In this document: positions 63,181 to 64,000 of the stretch, in pieces
Layout of the letters: every line of letters begins with the position of its first letter
Position numbering within the stretch: position 1 is the stretch's first letter
DNA from: Steromphala cineraria
Taxonomy: Eukaryota > Mollusca > Gastropoda > Trochida > Trochidae
DNA: 64,000 bases
Direction: 5' to 3'
Assembly: GCA_916613615.1 (NCBI GenBank)
Contig: OU744721.1
Span: 81,659,060-81,723,059 of the forward strand
Translations under genes and position numbers: made by a program
Notes under the pieces: generated by a model
Seen by the model: only the letters and a program-made list of their open reading frames with translations
Databases searched by the model: none
Told to the model about the DNA's origin: nothing

Positions 63181-64000
63181 CGCCACAAGTACACACAGCT
63201 GATTTACTAATAGGTGACAGTTGTAATTGTAATTTGAAAGTCATTCGATAGCTTGGTTGTCGATTGAAATGTACACGAAACTTACTTTTTTAGTTTTTAA
63301 AAATTATATACTAGTACTCATATGCATGAGACGTCGAATAGCAAGCAGGCATACACACCAGGGCAAAGTTTCAATAATCCTTGAAGTATTATGAGTAACA
63401 AGTCCATATATTGTTACCATCACATATGACCTTACGTTTGTTAATGGCATTTGCATAGAGAATCCCAATAATTGTCTTCAAGTTGAACATTTTGATAATG
63501 GTGTATTGAGAAACAATGACATTTTACATATCTTAATATTAATGTTGCAAGAATTGGAATCAGGCTTACGTAATCAAAACCAAAAAACACTGTAAGTTGT
63601 TTTTTCGGCATTATGTGACTCTCGGTAAAATAATTCAGCGTTCGTGGTCGTCTGGACTACTTTCAGCGCAAAAGTCAATCCAGTACTGAGTGAAGAGGTG
63701 ATATATAGTTCCTGAACACGTCCGTCGACTGGGGAATGTTTGTACAGCGATAAGACACGTTATGTGCTGCTATCAAAGTCTCACCCGTAACTGCGTGATA
63801 TGATATTTATTATCATTGCTAGTTTTTTCCCAGTTTGAACGATATTAATAAATCTCGAGTCTTAGCCGAGATTACTGACTATTTGAAACACCGCTGGCGG
63901 CAGGATTCAGACGCTCCGAACTTGTAATCTTCTCTCGAAGCAGATAAACTGGGGGTCGCGACTGGACCCACCCCGCGCCTGTGATTGACACAACTCCACA
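63181..64000. other. Anonymous sequence at the window end
   Basis: After the degenerate repeat edge I see no gene or element. The last 120 bp are more GC-rich. Confidence 0.4.

Overview
The window looks like gene-poor, repeat-rich intergenic (or intronic) DNA from a metazoan nuclear genome. I infer a mollusc or other lophotrochozoan from AT-rich sequence, L1-type and CR1/L2-type LINE C-termini, very short terminal-inverted-repeat (TIR) elements, GGGAGATAACTC-type words and dispersed hairpins. There are no prokaryotic operons, no rRNA, and no host protein-coding gene or exon that I can name. Most open frames are short and lack recognisable domains; the long ones lie in tandem repeats. Layout: 1-4956 is a near-identical tandem array of a 2475-bp unit, each unit carrying the tail of an L1-like LINE and a quasi-palindrome. 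The longer copy of that LINE lies at 4717-5542, flanked by about 95-bp direct repeats. 5.6-21 kb is mostly anonymous DNA with a second LINE tail (10.53-11.01 kb, (CTA)n end), a 36-bp tandem repeat and a short element with ATGTCTCCCCC ends. 22-27 kb holds two or three candidate non-autonomous DNA elements. 28.7-29.6 kb is CpG-rich and may be regulatory, followed by a 650-bp pyrimidine-rich tract. 32-36 kb holds a LINE 3' tail, a second quasi-palindrome and a 200-bp miniature element (MITE).

From 37.5 to 43.3 kb there is a decayed repeat region followed by a 1574-bp unit present almost three times; each unit contains a 339-bp subrepeat and an identical 33-T run. At 44.3 kb a full CRE and three CACGTG E-boxes cluster. 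At 45.2-46.1 kb a coding-like but broken stretch is split by a MITE related to the one at 35 kb; this copy carries seven 37-bp repeats resembling tRNA T-arm/B-box sequence. At 49.2-50.75 kb a PIF/Harbinger-like deletion derivative has two TATA-driven convergent frames that overlap at their ends. At 51.78-56.19 kb a 4.4-kb TTAA-flanked element carries 16-bp TIRs. Near 57.7 kb a CRE/CCAAT/TATA arrangement points leftwards. From 58.74 to 63.06 kb runs a 21-bp minisatellite of about 205 units, open over 1479 codons on the minus strand.

The most unusual signals are: CTCG tetranucleotides that sit at mirror positions in two unrelated quasi-palindromes yet keep one orientation; the transposon carrying a B-box-like array; the convergent two-frame Harbinger-like derivative; and the giant in-frame minisatellite. 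Nothing here forms a working pathway. The regulatory candidates would serve genes outside the window.
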